From: Mycobacterium cookii
GTDB lineage: Bacteria; Actinomycetota; Actinomycetes; Mycobacteriales; Mycobacteriaceae
Direction: 5' to 3'
Length of the DNA: 64,000 nucleotides
Assembly: GCF_010727945.1 (NCBI RefSeq)
Contig: NZ_AP022569.1
Span: 2,294,001 to 2,358,000 of the forward strand
The notes beneath the pieces are model-generated. The model was not told the origin of the DNA. It worked only from the letters and a program-made list of their open reading frames with translations, and did no database searches. Every line of letters begins with the position of its first letter. Position 1 is the stretch's first letter. Both the position numbers and the translations under genes were made by a program. This document shows, piece by piece, positions 44,014-56,581 of the stretch.

Positions 44014-44589
44014 GTGGCCGAACCACGCTTGGTGGTCGGCTTGGGCAACCCCGGGCCGAACTATGCCCAGACGCGGCACAACCTGGGGTTCATGGTGGCC
44101 GATCTGCTCGCAGCTCGGTTGGGTTCACATTTCAAGGTGCACAAGCGTTCCGGTGCGGAGATCGTCACCGGACGCCTCGGTGGGCATTCGGTGGTGCTGG
44201 CGAAGCCACGCTGCTACATGAACGAGTCCGGCCGCCAGGTGGGACCGCTGGCGAAGTTCTACTCGGTGGCCGCCGCTGACGTGCTGGTCATCCATGACGA
44301 GCTCGACATCGAGTTCGGTCAGATCCGGCTGAAGATCGGCGGTGGCGAGGGCGGCCACAATGGGCTGCGCTCCGTCGCAGCGGCGTTGGGCACCAAGGAC
44401 TTTCAGCGTGTCCGGATTGGGATCGGACGCCCGCCCGGACGCAAGGATCCGGCGGCGTTCGTCCTGGAGAACTTCACCGCCACCGAACGCCCTGAGGTGC
44501 CGACGATCTGCGAGCAGGCTGCCGATGCGACCGAGTTGCTGCTCGAGCTGGGCCTCGAGCCCGCCCAGAATCGCGTACACACCTGGTAG
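44014..44589 (+). CDS. pth: Peptidyl-tRNA hydrolase
   Basis: A 191-residue enzyme that frees tRNA from drop-off peptidyl-tRNAs. [20 protein letters not shown] contains the catalytic His; [31 protein letters not shown] and [12 protein letters not shown] are family signatures. GTG 44014 lies 3 bp after the rplY stop. Confidence 0.97.
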   Translation: MAEPRLVVGLGNPGPNYAQTRHNLGFMVADLLAARLGSHFKVHKRSGAEIVTGRLGGHSVVLAKPRCYMNESGRQVGPLAKFYSVAAADVLVIHDELDIEFGQIRLKIGGGEGGHNGLRSVAAALGTKDFQRVRIGIGRPPGRKDPAAFVLENFTATERPEVPTICEQAADATELLLELGLEPAQNRVHTW

Positions 44590-44845
44590 AAACGCGTTTT
44601 CGACGCTCGGCCGAGTAAATCGACGGCGTCGTTAAAATCTCGTCAAGGAAATCGGCCGTGGGCGTCAAGAAATCGTGAGTGCGGTTGCTCCGCATTCCGT
44701 GGGGTGCTCCCCTTAGCGCATGAACCACTCGATGGTCGGCGCTGACCCAAGGCGTCGAGCATGTCCGTCGTGTTGCACGTAAGGCACACGGTGGCTCGAG
44801 ACCTACTGCGGCGCAAGCCGACTTACCGAAATGGGGCCGAAACCG

Positions 44846-46072
44846 ATGCTTCATGAGTTCTTGAACAACTTCGAGCACAATCTCTTCAAGCCGCTGCTGC
44901 TGTTCTTTTACTTCGGCTTTCTGCTCCCACTTCTCAAGGTGGACTTCGAATTCCCCTACGTGATCTACCAGGGTCTGACGATGTACCTGCTGTTGGCCAT
45001 CGGCTGGCACGGCGGCGAAGAGCTTGCTGCGATCAAAGCGTCGAGCATCGCTCAGATCGTCGGATTCATGGTGGTCGGTTTCGTGCTCAACTTCTTGATC
45101 GGCGTGACCGCCTACTTCCTGCTGAGCAGGCTGACGGCGTTGCGACGGGTCGACAAGGCAACGGTGGCAGGGTATTACGGGTCCGACTCGGCCGGAACGT
45201 TCGCGACCTGCGTGGGCATTCTGGTCAGCGTCGGGATGGCGTTCGACGCCTACATGCCGGTGATGCTCGCCGTCATGGAGGTTCCCGGATGCCTGGTGGC
45301 GCTGTACCTGGTGGCGCGGCTGCGACACCGGGGCATGGATCCGGCCGGGAACATGCCGGACGAATCCGGTTACGTGGCAACGACACCGGTGAAGTTCGCA
45401 CCCGGCGCGGCTGCGCAACGGCCTCCCGGAGAGCAGCTCGACATCGAAGACAGGGCCGGCATCGCTCAGCGGCTGGACTTCTCGCTCGACAAGCGCGAGC
45501 AGCGGCCCGAGATTGACGACGTCGAGGCGAAGCCGACGTTCCTGTCCCGTGAGCTGCTTCGGGAGGTCTTCCTCAACCCTGGGCTGCTTCTGCTCTTCGG
45601 CGGCATCGCGATCGGCTTCATCAGTGGGCTGCAAGGACACCAGGTCACCCACGACGACGACACCTTCTTCATCTCGGCCTTCCAGGGTGCACTCTGCCTG
45701 TTCCTGCTCGAAATGGGCATGACGGCGGCCCGCAAGCTGCGCGACCTGAAGTCCGCCGGCCGCGGATTCATCTTCTTCGGCCTGTTGGCCCCGAATCTCT
45801 TTGCACCGCTGGGGATCATCGTCGCGCACAGCTACGCCTACCTCACTCATACCGAGTTCAAGCCGGGAACGTACGTCCTGTTCGCGGTGCTGTGCGGCGC
45901 GGCGTCCTACATTGCGGTCCCGGCCATGCAGCGGCTGGCGATCCCCGAAGCAAGCCCCACACTGCCCTTGGCGGCATCGCTCGGCTTGACGTTCTCCTAC
46001 AACGTCACCATCGGCATCCCGCTCTATATCGAGATCGCGCACGCCGTCGAGCAGTGGTTCCCGGTCACTTAA
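44846..46072 (+). CDS. SbtA-like sodium-dependent bicarbonate transporter
   Basis: A 408-residue membrane protein of the SbtA/DUF897 family, with two five-helix halves. Conserved blocks: GYYGSDSAGTFATCVGILVS and PVMLAVMEVPGCLVALYLVAR in the first half, GIAIGFISGLQG and FLLEMGMTAARKL in the second, joined by a charged cytoplasmic linker (about 165-240). Cyanobacterial SbtA imports bicarbonate with sodium; transport by this member is inferred. No PII-like SbtB partner is seen next to it. ATG 44846 or 44831 as start; both lack a strong site. Confidence 0.85.
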   Translation: MLHEFLNNFEHNLFKPLLLFFYFGFLLPLLKVDFEFPYVIYQGLTMYLLLAIGWHGGEELAAIKASSIAQIVGFMVVGFVLNFLIGVTAYFLLSRLTALRRVDKATVAGYYGSDSAGTFATCVGILVSVGMAFDAYMPVMLAVMEVPGCLVALYLVARLRHRGMDPAGNMPDESGYVATTPVKFAPGAAAQRPPGEQLDIEDRAGIAQRLDFSLDKREQRPEIDDVEAKPTFLSRELLREVFLNPGLLLLFGGIAIGFISGLQGHQVTHDDDTFFISAFQGALCLFLLEMGMTAARKLRDLKSAGRGFIFFGLLAPNLFAPLGIIVAHSYAYLTHTEFKPGTYVLFAVLCGAASYIAVPAMQRLAIPEASPTLPLAASLGLTFSYNVTIGIPLYIEIAHAVEQWFPVT

Positions 46073-46083
46073 GACATCGCTGA

Positions 46084-46908
46084 TCAGTCGATGCCGGCCG
46101 CCCGCTGCCGGTAGCTCGACGGAGTTTCGCCGCAGAACCGGGTGAACGCGCGGGTGAACGCGCTCATGCTGTCGAAACCGACTGCGCTGGCGGTCTTTTG
46201 CACCGACTCGCCGGGAGCGACGAGTAACGCCATGGCGCGCAACATGCGGGCGTGCAGCAGGTAGGTCCGCCACGACATTCCGACGGCCGTGTCGAATTGG
46301 CGTCGCAGCGTGCGCTCGGACACGGCGACCGCGCGGCTGACCTCGGCCGCGGTCACCGACGCGAGGTGGGCCTTCGTGTAGTCCATCGCTGCGGCGACGA
46401 TCGGATTGTGAACCGTGGGCAGGCTCAGCGGCGCCTCGTGGTCGAGTGCTTCAAACACCAAGTGGCCCAACGTCTGGAAGAACCCGTCTGAGACCGGATC
46501 GCTGTCCGGCCGACCGATCGGCCAGCGCAGCGCATAGATCATCATTTGGCGAATCAGCGGCGACACCGCCACGATGCGAGCACGACCTTCCATGTCGGGC
46601 AACAGATCCGGGTCGAACATCACCGCGACGCTACGGACGTCGGGGTTCATCGTGGCCTGGTGTTCCAGGCCGACCGGAATCCAGGCAGCCTGCTGCGGCG
46701 GCAACAGATAGTGCGCGGTCGCCGTCTCGACCTCAACGACCCCACCGATCGCGTACTGGATCTGATGCAGGTCGTGGGAGTGCCAGCCAGTGACCAGCCG
46801 ATGCCCCTCGTACAGGTAGCTACCGGCCCGGGCCCGTCCGCCACGACGAAGCTCGACGAGGCTGGCCGTTTTGGGCAAATAGTTGGCCGAAGATGCGGAG
46901 ACGGTCAT
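46084..46908 (-). CDS. AraC-family transcriptional regulator
   Basis: A 274-residue regulator: an N-terminal cupin-like sensor domain (HSHDLHQIQYAIGGVVEVET, PPQQAAWIPVGLEHQA) and a C-terminal double HTH (SERTLRRQFDTAVGMSWRTYL, QKTASAVGFDSMSAFTRAFTRFCGETPSSYR). ATG 46908. Divergent from the amidohydrolase with a 25-bp gap, so it probably controls that gene. A longer frame into the amidohydrolase is not credible. Confidence 0.9.
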   Translation of the reverse strand: MTVSASSANYLPKTASLVELRRGGRARAGSYLYEGHRLVTGWHSHDLHQIQYAIGGVVEVETATAHYLLPPQQAAWIPVGLEHQATMNPDVRSVAVMFDPDLLPDMEGRARIVAVSPLIRQMMIYALRWPIGRPDSDPVSDGFFQTLGHLVFEALDHEAPLSLPTVHNPIVAAAMDYTKAHLASVTAAEVSRAVAVSERTLRRQFDTAVGMSWRTYLLHARMLRAMALLVAPGESVQKTASAVGFDSMSAFTRAFTRFCGETPSSYRQRAAGID

Positions 46909-46933
46909 CGGCCTCCAGGGTAGTAGTTGGGGA

Positions 46934-48199
46934 ATGAACATCGACGACTTGATCCTGGTCAGCATCGACGACCACGTCGTAGAGCCGCCGGACATGTTCC
47001 TGCGCCACGTGCCGGAGAAATACAAGGACGAGGCACCGATCGTCGTCACCGATACTCACGGCGTCGATCAGTGGATGTACCAGGGCCGGCCGCAGGGCGT
47101 CAGCGGGCTCAACGCCGTGGTGTCCTGGCCGGCCGAGGAATGGGGGCGCGACCCCGCGGGCTTCGCCGAGATGCGTCCCGGCGTCTACGACGTGCATGAG
47201 CGGGTCCGCGACATGAACCGCAACGGCATCCTGGCGTCGATGTGCTTTCCCACCTTCACCGGCTTCTCGGCCCGTCACCTCAACATGACGCGCGAAGACG
47301 TCACGTTGGTGATGGTGTCGGCCTACAACGACTGGCACATCGACGAGTGGGCCGGGTCCTATCCCGATCGCTTCATCCCGATCGCCATCCTGCCGACATG
47401 GACGCCGGACGGGATGTGCGCCGAGATCCGCCGGGTGGCCGCCAAGGGCTGTCGCGCGGTCACCATGCCGGAACTGCCGCACCTGGAAGGGCTTCCGAGT
47501 TACCACGAAGACGACTACTGGGGCCCCGTGTTCCGAACGCTGTCCGAGGAGAACGTGGTGATGTGTCTGCACATTGGCACCGGCTTCGGGGCGATCAGCA
47601 TGGCGCCCAACGCGCCGATCGACAACTTGATCATCCTGGCGACCCAGGTGTCGGCGATGTGCGCGCAGGATCTGCTGTGGGGCCCGGCGATGCGCGGCTA
47701 CCCCGACCTGAAGTTCGCCTTCTCCGAGGGCGGCATCGGCTGGATCCCGTTCTACCTGGACCGCAGCGACCGGCATTACACCAACCAGAAGTGGCTGCGC
47801 CGCGACTTCGGCTCTCAACTGCCCAGCGAGGTGTTCCGCGAGCACTCACTGGCCTGCTACGTCACCGACAAGACGTCGCTGAAACTGCGCCACGAGATCG
47901 GCATCGACATCATCGCGTGGGAGTGCGACTACCCGCACTCCGATTGCTTCTGGCCGGACGCGCCCGAGCAGGTGCTGGCCGAACTCAACGCCGCGGGCGC
48001 CGACGACAGCGACATCGACAAGATCACCTGGCGCAACGCGTGCAATTTCTTCGGCTGGGACCCGTTCGCCCGCACACCACGCGAGCAGGCCCACGTCGGG
48101 GCATTGCGCGCCAAGGGATCTGACGTCGACGTGTCCATCCGCCCGCGAAAAGAGTGGGCGCGGCTCTACGCGCAGAAGCAGCTGACCGCGACTACGTAA
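46934..48199 (+). CDS. Amidohydrolase family 2 protein
   Basis: A 421-residue TIM-barrel amidohydrolase of the large mycobacterial group. The start [15 protein letters not shown] holds the first metal-type His, CLHIGTGFG and [15 protein letters not shown] mark the middle, and [14 protein letters not shown] carries the late Asp/His. Reaction unknown; relatives include decarboxylases and hydrolases of aromatic or heterocyclic compounds. ATG 46934 has TTGGGGA just upstream. Its 3' end overlaps pks16 tail-to-tail by 8 bp. Confidence 0.88.
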   Translation: MNIDDLILVSIDDHVVEPPDMFLRHVPEKYKDEAPIVVTDTHGVDQWMYQGRPQGVSGLNAVVSWPAEEWGRDPAGFAEMRPGVYDVHERVRDMNRNGILASMCFPTFTGFSARHLNMTREDVTLVMVSAYNDWHIDEWAGSYPDRFIPIAILPTWTPDGMCAEIRRVAAKGCRAVTMPELPHLEGLPSYHEDDYWGPVFRTLSEENVVMCLHIGTGFGAISMAPNAPIDNLIILATQVSAMCAQDLLWGPAMRGYPDLKFAFSEGGIGWIPFYLDRSDRHYTNQKWLRRDFGSQLPSEVFREHSLACYVTDKTSLKLRHEIGIDIIAWECDYPHSDCFWPDAPEQVLAELNAAGADDSDIDKITWRNACNFFGWDPFARTPREQAHVGALRAKGSDVDVSIRPRKEWARLYAQKQLTATT

Positions 48200-49826
48200 C
48201 CAGCGTGACCGAGTTCGCCCGGCGCAGCTTGCCCGACGATGTCTTCGGGATGGTGCCGGGGCCGAGCACCACAACGTTGCGCGGCCGCACGTCGACCTCG
48301 GTGACGACCTCGTGGGCCACCTGGTGCTCGATGCGGCGCACCTCGGCCGGGTCCTGCCAGGCGTTGGATTCCACGGCGACGGCGAAGGTCTCGCGTGAGT
48401 GCCCGGCGTCGAGCCGGACCGCGACGGCGCAGCCGGTGCGCACACCCTCGACCCGGCCTGCGGCCCGCTCGATGTCGGTCGGGTAGATGTTGCGACCGGC
48501 CATGATGATGACGTCCTTGACGCGGCCGCAGACCACGACGTGGCCGTTCTCCATCAGGTAGCCCAGATCGCCGGTGTCATACCAGCCGTACTTGTCCTGG
48601 GCGGGCAGGAAGCCGCCCATGGTGATGTAGCCCGGGGTGACGCATTCGCCACGCAGTTCGATGACCCCGACGCCGCGAGCGGGCATCACTTCGCCGTTCT
48701 CGTCGACGATGCGGGCCTCGAGGTCCTGCAGCAGCGGACCCAGCGATGCCAGTCGCCGGGTATTGCCCTTGGTGGCCGGCACGGCGCGGCGCAGCGCGGC
48801 CAGCAGATCGGCGTCCACCTCGTCGACGACCAGGCCGGCGTTGCACTCCGAGAACGACACCGCGAGCGTCGTCTCGGCCATGCCGTAGGCGGGCAGGATG
48901 GCCGACGGCTTCAGCCCGAAGGCCTTGCCGGCATCCAGCAGGTCCTCGACATCGGCGGGGTCGACGGGCTCGGCGCCGGAGAGCGCGAACCGCAGCGTCG
49001 ACAGGTCGTACTGGCCGGGCTCGGCCTGGTTGCGCAGCCGCTTGGCGAACAACGCGTACGCGAAGTTGGGCGCCGCGGTCATGGTGCCCTTGTACTTGTC
49101 GATGAGCTTGGCCCACAGCAGCGTGTCGCGCAGGAAGTCCATCGGCGTGACCTTGACCAGCTCGGCGCCGAAGTACATCGGGATGGTCAGGAACCCGACC
49201 ATGCCCATGTCGTGGAAGCAGGGCAGCCAGCTGACCATGACGTCGTTGTCGACGTCGTATTGGGCGCCGATGAACATCGCCTCGGCGTTCGAGTAGATGT
49301 TGCGGTGGGTGATCTGGACCGCCTTCGGCGATCCCGTCGAGCCGGACGTCAGCTGCATCAATGCCAGGTCGTCTTCGTCGGTCTCGACCGGGTCGATCGG
49401 CTCACCCTCGAGCAGGTCGCCGATCTTGAGCACCTTGATGCCCTTTTCTTCGAGCACCGGGATGGCAACGAGGAACGGCTCGGCGACGATGACGGCGCTG
49501 GCCTCGATCATCGTGATGACGTTCATGGTGTCCTCGGCCCAGACGGCGAGGTCGGTGCGAGGCGTCGGCTGGTGCAGCATCGTCAGGCTGGCGCCGCGCA
49601 TCCACAGGGCCTGCGCGGTCGGCGCGATCTCCACCGGAAACCCGGCCAGCACGCCCACAGCGTCACCGTGTCCGATACCCGCGGCGGCCAGTCCGCCGGC
49701 GATGCGGCGGGCCCGCTCGTGCACTTCGAGCCAGGTGTGCCGAACGGGCTCGTGCGGCTCGCCGGTGACCATGCCCCGCGTCGTCTCGTGGGCGTTGCGG
49801 AACATGTTCTCGGTAAACCTGCTCAC
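48192..49826 (-). CDS. pks16: Fatty acyl-AMP/CoA ligase-like protein (Pks16)
   Basis: A 544-residue adenylate-forming enzyme, the same length as I recall for Rv1013 (pks16), which despite its name has no ketosynthase. Motifs: [56 protein letters not shown], and the C-terminal Lys in [12 protein letters not shown]. Likely activates an acyl chain; substrate unknown. ATG 49826 with GAGGAGGCAATC upstream. Confidence 0.92.
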   Translation of the reverse strand: MSRFTENMFRNAHETTRGMVTGEPHEPVRHTWLEVHERARRIAGGLAAAGIGHGDAVGVLAGFPVEIAPTAQALWMRGASLTMLHQPTPRTDLAVWAEDTMNVITMIEASAVIVAEPFLVAIPVLEEKGIKVLKIGDLLEGEPIDPVETDEDDLALMQLTSGSTGSPKAVQITHRNIYSNAEAMFIGAQYDVDNDVMVSWLPCFHDMGMVGFLTIPMYFGAELVKVTPMDFLRDTLLWAKLIDKYKGTMTAAPNFAYALFAKRLRNQAEPGQYDLSTLRFALSGAEPVDPADVEDLLDAGKAFGLKPSAILPAYGMAETTLAVSFSECNAGLVVDEVDADLLAALRRAVPATKGNTRRLASLGPLLQDLEARIVDENGEVMPARGVGVIELRGECVTPGYITMGGFLPAQDKYGWYDTGDLGYLMENGHVVVCGRVKDVIIMAGRNIYPTDIERAAGRVEGVRTGCAVAVRLDAGHSRETFAVAVESNAWQDPAEVRRIEHQVAHEVVTEVDVRPRNVVVLGPGTIPKTSSGKLRRANSVTLVT

Positions 49827-49986
49827 GATTGCCTCCTCGGGTCCGGCATCATCGCCCAGCGTTTAATGTTGCCCCTGCTCAAGTGCACATTGGGACAACC
49901 GCGCGCCCACAATTGGGCGGCAATTTGGTCTCGGATCGATGGTGACGCAATATCCTCACGAAACGCAGCCACGCCGGAACTGACAC

Positions 49987-50009
49987 GCCCGCCGGCAAAG
50001 ACGGCGGGC
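49987..50009 (-). terminator. GC hairpin downstream of ispE
   Basis: GCCCGCCG (49987-49994) pairs with CGGCGGGC (50002-50009) around GCAAAGA. It lies about 100 bp after the ispE stop on the - strand, between ispE and pks16. The rest of the 284-bp gap shows nothing else I can name. Confidence 0.55.
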
Positions 50010-50110
50010 GGAAGCACCAGGCGCGGGGTCGGACCGGTATTCATCACCGTCGAACATCTTAAACTCCTCTTAGAGAAGTGCCAAACCGTGGCGCGAAATT
50101 GAGTGGCGTG

Positions 50111-51067
50111 TCACGCGCCGGTGGCCGGCGTAGGCACCACCCGGGCGCCGTGCACCGGCCCGCTGGCCACCCGCACCGTGCGACACACACCGGCCCCGGA
50201 CAGCTCGATGCCGACGTCCACGGCCGAGGGCGCCGACCGGCACAGGAACGTGCATGTCGGTCCGGAACCCGACACGATGCCGGCCAACGCGCCCGCCTCG
50301 ACGCCGGCCCGCAGCACCCGGCGCAAGGCCGGCTTCATGCTCAGTGCCGCCGATTGCAATTCGTTGCCCAACAACGGTGCCAGCTGCTCGGGGTCGCCGG
50401 TGGCCAGCGCAGCCACCACCGGCTCGGCTTCGTCAAGGCGCGGCGGGCTTCCGATCTCTCTGAGCCGGTCCAGCTCACCGAACACCGCGGGCGTGGACAG
50501 CCCGCCTTCGGCAAAGGCCAGCACCCAGTGGAAGGTGTTGCGGCCCAGCACCGTCGCCAGCTCCTCACCGCGACCGGTACCGAGCGCGGTGCCACCGTGC
50601 AGCGCAAACGGCACGTCGCTGCCCAGCTTCGCCGCCAGCATGTGCAGGTCGCGACGGGGTACGCCGAGTTCCCACAGGGAGTTCAGCGCGACCAGGACGG
50701 CCGCCGCGTCGGCGCTGCCGCCGGCCATTCCGCCGGCCACCGGGATCGACTTGTCGATCGAGATTTCGACGTCAGGCGCGCGGCCCACGTGATCGGCCAG
50801 CAGCTCGGCGGCCTGCCAGGCCAGGTTGCGCTCATCGACGGGGAGCTGGTCGGCGCCTTCACCGCTGATCGTCAGCGACAGCACATCGGCGCTACGCACC
50901 GTCACCTCGTCGACCAGCGAGACGGCGTGGAACACCGTGGTCAGATCGTGGTAGCCACTTTCCCGGCGATCCCCCACCGCCAGATACAGGTTGATCTTCC
51001 CGGGGGCGCGGACGGTGACCGACCCAGTGGGGACCCATTGCGGGGCGGTGCTCCCGTCCATCGGCAC
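50111..51067 (-). CDS. ispE: 4-diphosphocytidyl-2-C-methyl-D-erythritol kinase
   Basis: A 318-residue GHMP kinase of the MEP isoprenoid pathway. ATP loop [18 protein letters not shown]-terminal [14 protein letters not shown], and late [17 protein letters not shown] 51067 or ATG 51061 as start. Lies 9 bp after ksgA on the same strand, as in M. tuberculosis (Rv1010-Rv1011). Confidence 0.95.
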   Translation of the reverse strand: MPMDGSTAPQWVPTGSVTVRAPGKINLYLAVGDRRESGYHDLTTVFHAVSLVDEVTVRSADVLSLTISGEGADQLPVDERNLAWQAAELLADHVGRAPDVEISIDKSIPVAGGMAGGSADAAAVLVALNSLWELGVPRRDLHMLAAKLGSDVPFALHGGTALGTGRGEELATVLGRNTFHWVLAFAEGGLSTPAVFGELDRLREIGSPPRLDEAEPVVAALATGDPEQLAPLLGNELQSAALSMKPALRRVLRAGVEAGALAGIVSGSGPTCTFLCRSAPSAVDVGIELSGAGVCRTVRVASGPVHGARVVPTPATGA

Positions 51068-51076
51068 CGCACGAGA

Positions 51077-53256
<2,180 letters not shown>

Positions 53257-54096
53257 TTAACGCCCCGCCGCCAGCCCGTAGGTCCGGCGGGCATTACCCG
53301 TGGTGACCTCGGCCAACTCCTCGGCGGGCAGATCGATCAGTTCGGCCAGCGCCCGCGCCGTGTAGGGCAGGCAGTACGGTTCGTTCGGTGCGCCGCGGTA
53401 GGGATGCGGTGTCAGGAACGGCGCGTCGGTCTCGACCAGCAGCTGCTCCGGCGGGATGAGCGGAACGGCTTCGCGCAGCTCACGCGCATTGCGAAAGCTA
53501 ACCGTCCCGGACAGGCTGACCAGCCATCCCGCCTCGACGCAGGCACGCGCCAGGTCCACGCCGGACGAGAAACAATGAAAGATCACGGTGTCCGGCGCGC
53601 CCTCGGCCCGCAGCACGTCGAGCACCTCGGCATCGGCGTCGCGATTGTGGATCATCAACGGCTTGCCGGTGCGCTTGGCCAGATCGATGTGCCACGCGAA
53701 GGCCTCCCGCTGCACGGCAGGTTCTGCGCAGCCCTCCAACCGGCCAGGCCAGTACATGTCCATCCCGGTCTCGCCGATCGCCACCACCCGGGGTTCCCCG
53801 GCGAGGTGTTCGATCTCACTTCGGGCCGCATCGGTGAGCGCGTCGGCGCGGGTGGGGTGCAGGGCGACCGCGGCGTAGACCCGCGGGTCCCACTCGGCGG
53901 CCCGGGTCGCCCAGCGGGCCGCGGCCAGGTCGTCGGCGATGGTGACCACCGCGGTCACCCCGACGGCCGCGGCACGATCGACGATCACGCGCACGTCGTC
54001 GGCATCCCTGGCCCCGCAGGCATCCAGATGGGTGTGAGCGTCGACCAGCGGGCTCAACGGCTGCGGAGCGGGCGGCGGCTCACGTTTGGAACTCAC
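53257..54096 (-). CDS. tatD: TatD-family metal-dependent DNase
   Basis: A 279-residue TIM-barrel hydrolase. Metal ligands are in VDAHTHLD, AIGETGMDMYW, LMIHNRDADAE, IFHCFSSG and LVETDAPFL. GTG 54096; the longer frame beyond lies over metG and is not credible. Divergent from metG with a 24-bp gap. Equivalent to Rv1008. Confidence 0.95.
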   Translation of the reverse strand: MSSKREPPPAPQPLSPLVDAHTHLDACGARDADDVRVIVDRAAAVGVTAVVTIADDLAAARWATRAAEWDPRVYAAVALHPTRADALTDAARSEIEHLAGEPRVVAIGETGMDMYWPGRLEGCAEPAVQREAFAWHIDLAKRTGKPLMIHNRDADAEVLDVLRAEGAPDTVIFHCFSSGVDLARACVEAGWLVSLSGTVSFRNARELREAVPLIPPEQLLVETDAPFLTPHPYRGAPNEPYCLPYTARALAELIDLPAEELAEVTTGNARRTYGLAAGR

Positions 54097-54120
54097 GCGC
54101 ACACAATAAGGTGAGACGCG

Positions 54121-55662
54121 ATGACGCCGTACTACCTCACCACCGCGATCACGTACCCGAATGGCGCCCCGCACGTCGGGCACGCCTACGAGTACATCGC
54201 CACCGACGCGATCGCCCGGTTCAAGCGGCTCGACGGTTTCGACGTGCGTTTCCTGACCGGGACCGACGAACACGGCCTGAAGATGGTCGAAACCGCAGCG
54301 GCAGAAGAGATTCCGACCGCCGACCTGGCGCGTCGCAACTCCGATGTGTTCCAGGGTCTGCAGAACAAGCTGAACATCTCCTTCGACCGGTTCATCCGCA
54401 CCACCGACGCCGATCACCACGAGGCGTCCAAGGAGATCTGGCGCCGGATGGACGCTGCCGGCGACATCTATCTGGACAGCTATTCCGGCTGGTACTCGGT
54501 GCGTGACGAACGGTTCTTCGTCGAATCCGAGACCGCGCTCGTCGACGGGACGCGGGTCGCCGTCGAAACCGGCACCCCGGTGACCTGGACCGAGGAGCAG
54601 ACCTACTTCTTCCGCCTCTCGGCCTACGCCGAGAAGTTGCTGGCCCACTACGAGGCCAACCCGGATTTCATCGCACCCGAGGTGCGGCGTAACGAGGTGG
54701 TCAGCTTCGTCTCCGGCGGTCTGCGTGACCTGTCGATCTCGCGCACCTCGTTCGACTGGGGGGTCAAAGTTCCCGAGCATCCCGATCACGTCATGTACGT
54801 GTGGGTGGACGCGCTGACCAACTATCTGACCGGGGTGGGTTTCCCGGACACGAATTCCGCGCTGTTTCAACGCTATTGGCCGGCCGATCTGCACATGATC
54901 GGCAAGGACATCATCCGGTTTCACACCGTCTACTGGCCTGCCTTCTTGATGTCCGCCGGAATCGACTTACCGCGAAGGGTTTTCGCGCACGGCTTCCTGC
55001 TCAACAAGGGCGAGAAGATGAGCAAGTCGGTGGGCAACATCGTCGACCCGGTGACCCTGATCGATACCTTCGGCGTCGACCAGCTGCGTTACTTCCTCCT
55101 TCGCGAAGTCCCGTTCGGCCAGGACGGCAGCTACAGCGAAGAGGCGATCATCACCCGGATCAACACCGACCTGGCCAACGAGCTGGGCAACCTGGCTCAG
55201 CGGTCGCTGTCGATGGTGGCCAAGAACCTCGACGGAATCGTGCCAACACCTGGCGATTTCACCGCCGAGGACACCGAACTACTGGCCGTCGCCGACGGCC
55301 TGCTCGACAAGGTTCGCGCCGAGTTCGACAACCAGGCAATGCATTTGGCGCTGGAGGCGGTCTGGTTGATGCTCGGCGCGGCGAACAGGTATTTCTCGGC
55401 GCAGCAGCCGTGGGTGTTGCGTAAGAGCGAGTCCAAGGCCGACTACGTCCGGTTTCAGACCGTGCTGTACACCACCTGCGAAGCGGTTCGCATTGCGGCG
55501 CTGCTGATTCAGCCAGTCATGCCCGAGTCGGCCAGCAAGCTGCTGGATCTGCTCGGTCAGCCGGCCGAGCAGCGGAACTTCGACGCGATCGGCACCCGCC
55601 TGGTGCCCGGCACGCCGCTGCCGGCGCCCTCCGGGGTCTTCCCCCGATACCAGGTCGACTAG
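54121..55662 (+). CDS. metG: Methionyl-tRNA synthetase
   Basis: A 513-residue class I synthetase. HIGH-type motif in [19 protein letters not shown] motif in [21 protein letters not shown] and an anticodon-binding C-terminal region. No C-terminal tRNA-binding extension and no zinc knuckle seen. ATG 54121. Corresponds to metS (Rv1007c) of M. tuberculosis. Its TAG stop overlaps the stop of the convergent gene in CTAG. Confidence 0.97.
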   Translation: MTPYYLTTAITYPNGAPHVGHAYEYIATDAIARFKRLDGFDVRFLTGTDEHGLKMVETAAAEEIPTADLARRNSDVFQGLQNKLNISFDRFIRTTDADHHEASKEIWRRMDAAGDIYLDSYSGWYSVRDERFFVESETALVDGTRVAVETGTPVTWTEEQTYFFRLSAYAEKLLAHYEANPDFIAPEVRRNEVVSFVSGGLRDLSISRTSFDWGVKVPEHPDHVMYVWVDALTNYLTGVGFPDTNSALFQRYWPADLHMIGKDIIRFHTVYWPAFLMSAGIDLPRRVFAHGFLLNKGEKMSKSVGNIVDPVTLIDTFGVDQLRYFLLREVPFGQDGSYSEEAIITRINTDLANELGNLAQRSLSMVAKNLDGIVPTPGDFTAEDTELLAVADGLLDKVRAEFDNQAMHLALEAVWLMLGAANRYFSAQQPWVLRKSESKADYVRFQTVLYTTCEAVRIAALLIQPVMPESASKLLDLLGQPAEQRNFDAIGTRLVPGTPLPAPSGVFPRYQVD

Positions 55663-56024
55663 CTGCCGGTCAGCCGAACGTGGACGGTCACCCGCCCTTC
55701 GTCATCGCGCTCGGCGACGCCGTGCCCGGCGTGCTCGACCCCGTCGAGCGTCAACGACAGCGGAGCGCCGTCGCCCAGGAAGTTGCGCCACCAGGTCTTG
55801 GCGTCGGGCATGTTCACGCCGATGTCGACGATCTCGCCGCGGCGGCGGTAGGCCACCGGGATGTTGAACGTTCGTCCGGATCGTCGCCCGGTGTAGCTGA
55901 CCATCGTGATGCTGCGACGCAGTCCCGATCCCAGGCGCGGGGAGTTCGCGATCGCCGCGACCGGCGCGTTGAAAAGCGGGGCCCCGCGCATGAACAGTCG
56001 CCCCAACTTCGTGCCTATGCCCAT
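55659..56024 (-). CDS. F420-dependent nitroreductase-like protein (DUF385/Ddn family)
   Basis: A 121-residue split-barrel protein of the deazaflavin-dependent nitroreductase family: [50 protein letters not shown]420 use is inferred from the family. ATG 56024 has GGGAAGGATC upstream. Ends on the shared CTAG with metG; the DUF1772 gene lies 20 bp upstream on the same strand. Confidence 0.85.
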   Translation of the reverse strand: MGIGTKLGRLFMRGAPLFNAPVAAIANSPRLGSGLRRSITMVSYTGRRSGRTFNIPVAYRRRGEIVDIGVNMPDAKTWWRNFLGDGAPLSLTLDGVEHAGHGVAERDDEGRVTVHVRLTGS

Positions 56025-56044
56025 TGTGTTGATCCTTCCCAGTT

Positions 56045-56506
56045 TCAGGTCAGCAGTGCTGCGCACAACGCCGTGACAGCGAAGCCTTGCAGGACGGCCC
56101 TGATCGTGATGACCCTGTCCCAATGATGTTGCAGTGCACGTGCATTCATCAATGGCTCCGGTTTGCCGGCGGCCGCGGTGAGTTGGCGGTTGATCGGCGC
56201 GCTCACCGACAGGTAGAGCCCGAGCCACACCACCAGCAATCCGACCGCGACGCCGGCCGCGATCGCCGGAATCGCGCGGCCGGACGCCGCGGCCAGCACT
56301 GCGCTGACAGCCGCGGCCACCAGGCCGATGACACCAGGCACCGGCATCCGCCGGTCGCCGTAGCGGTGCACGTTACCCATCACTGCCACCAGCGCCCGGT
56401 CGTCGACCTGGGCGAGGGCGGGCCGTTGAACCAGTGCGCAGAACACGTCGGTCCCGTAGACCACCGCGGTGCCCAGCACCGCGATCAACGCGAAGAAGTC
56501 AGACAT
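56045..56506 (-). CDS. DUF1772 family membrane protein
   Basis: A 153-residue protein with four hydrophobic segments (about 5-25, 55-75, 80-102, 130-152) and the DUF1772-type NRQLTAAAGKPEPLMNARALQHHWDRVITIRAVLQG block. Some relatives are anthrone-oxygenase-like; function here unknown. ATG 56506 is only 3 bp from the first of three palindromes shared with the divergent TetR gene. Confidence 0.82.
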   Translation of the reverse strand: MSDFFALIAVLGTAVVYGTDVFCALVQRPALAQVDDRALVAVMGNVHRYGDRRMPVPGVIGLVAAAVSAVLAAASGRAIPAIAAGVAVGLLVVWLGLYLSVSAPINRQLTAAAGKPEPLMNARALQHHWDRVITIRAVLQGFAVTALCAALLT

Positions 56507-56508
56507 GC

Positions 56509-56571
56509 TAGCGACGCTAACCCTTGGCGGAGTTCGTGTCAATAGCGGCGCTATTTTCTCTATCGGCGCTA
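56509..56571. promoter_or_regulatory. Three TAGCGnCGCTA palindromes between DUF1772 and TetR genes
   Basis: TAGCGACGCTA (56509-56519), TAGCGGCGCTA (56543-56553) and TATCGGCGCTA (56561-56571). The first two are perfect 5-bp dyads with a one-base centre. Centre spacing is 34 and 18 bp. They fill the divergent promoter and are likely operators of the TetR protein. Confidence 0.72.
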
Positions 56572-56581
56572 ACATACTCTC

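Noticed and set aside
44474..46273. Long - strand frame (599 codons) opposite the SbtA-like gene
   Set aside because: Arg/His/Gln-rich shadow; the + strand product is a coherent membrane protein.
48399..50102. Long + strand frame (567 codons) opposite pks16
   Set aside because: Antisense of a highly conserved adenylate-forming enzyme.
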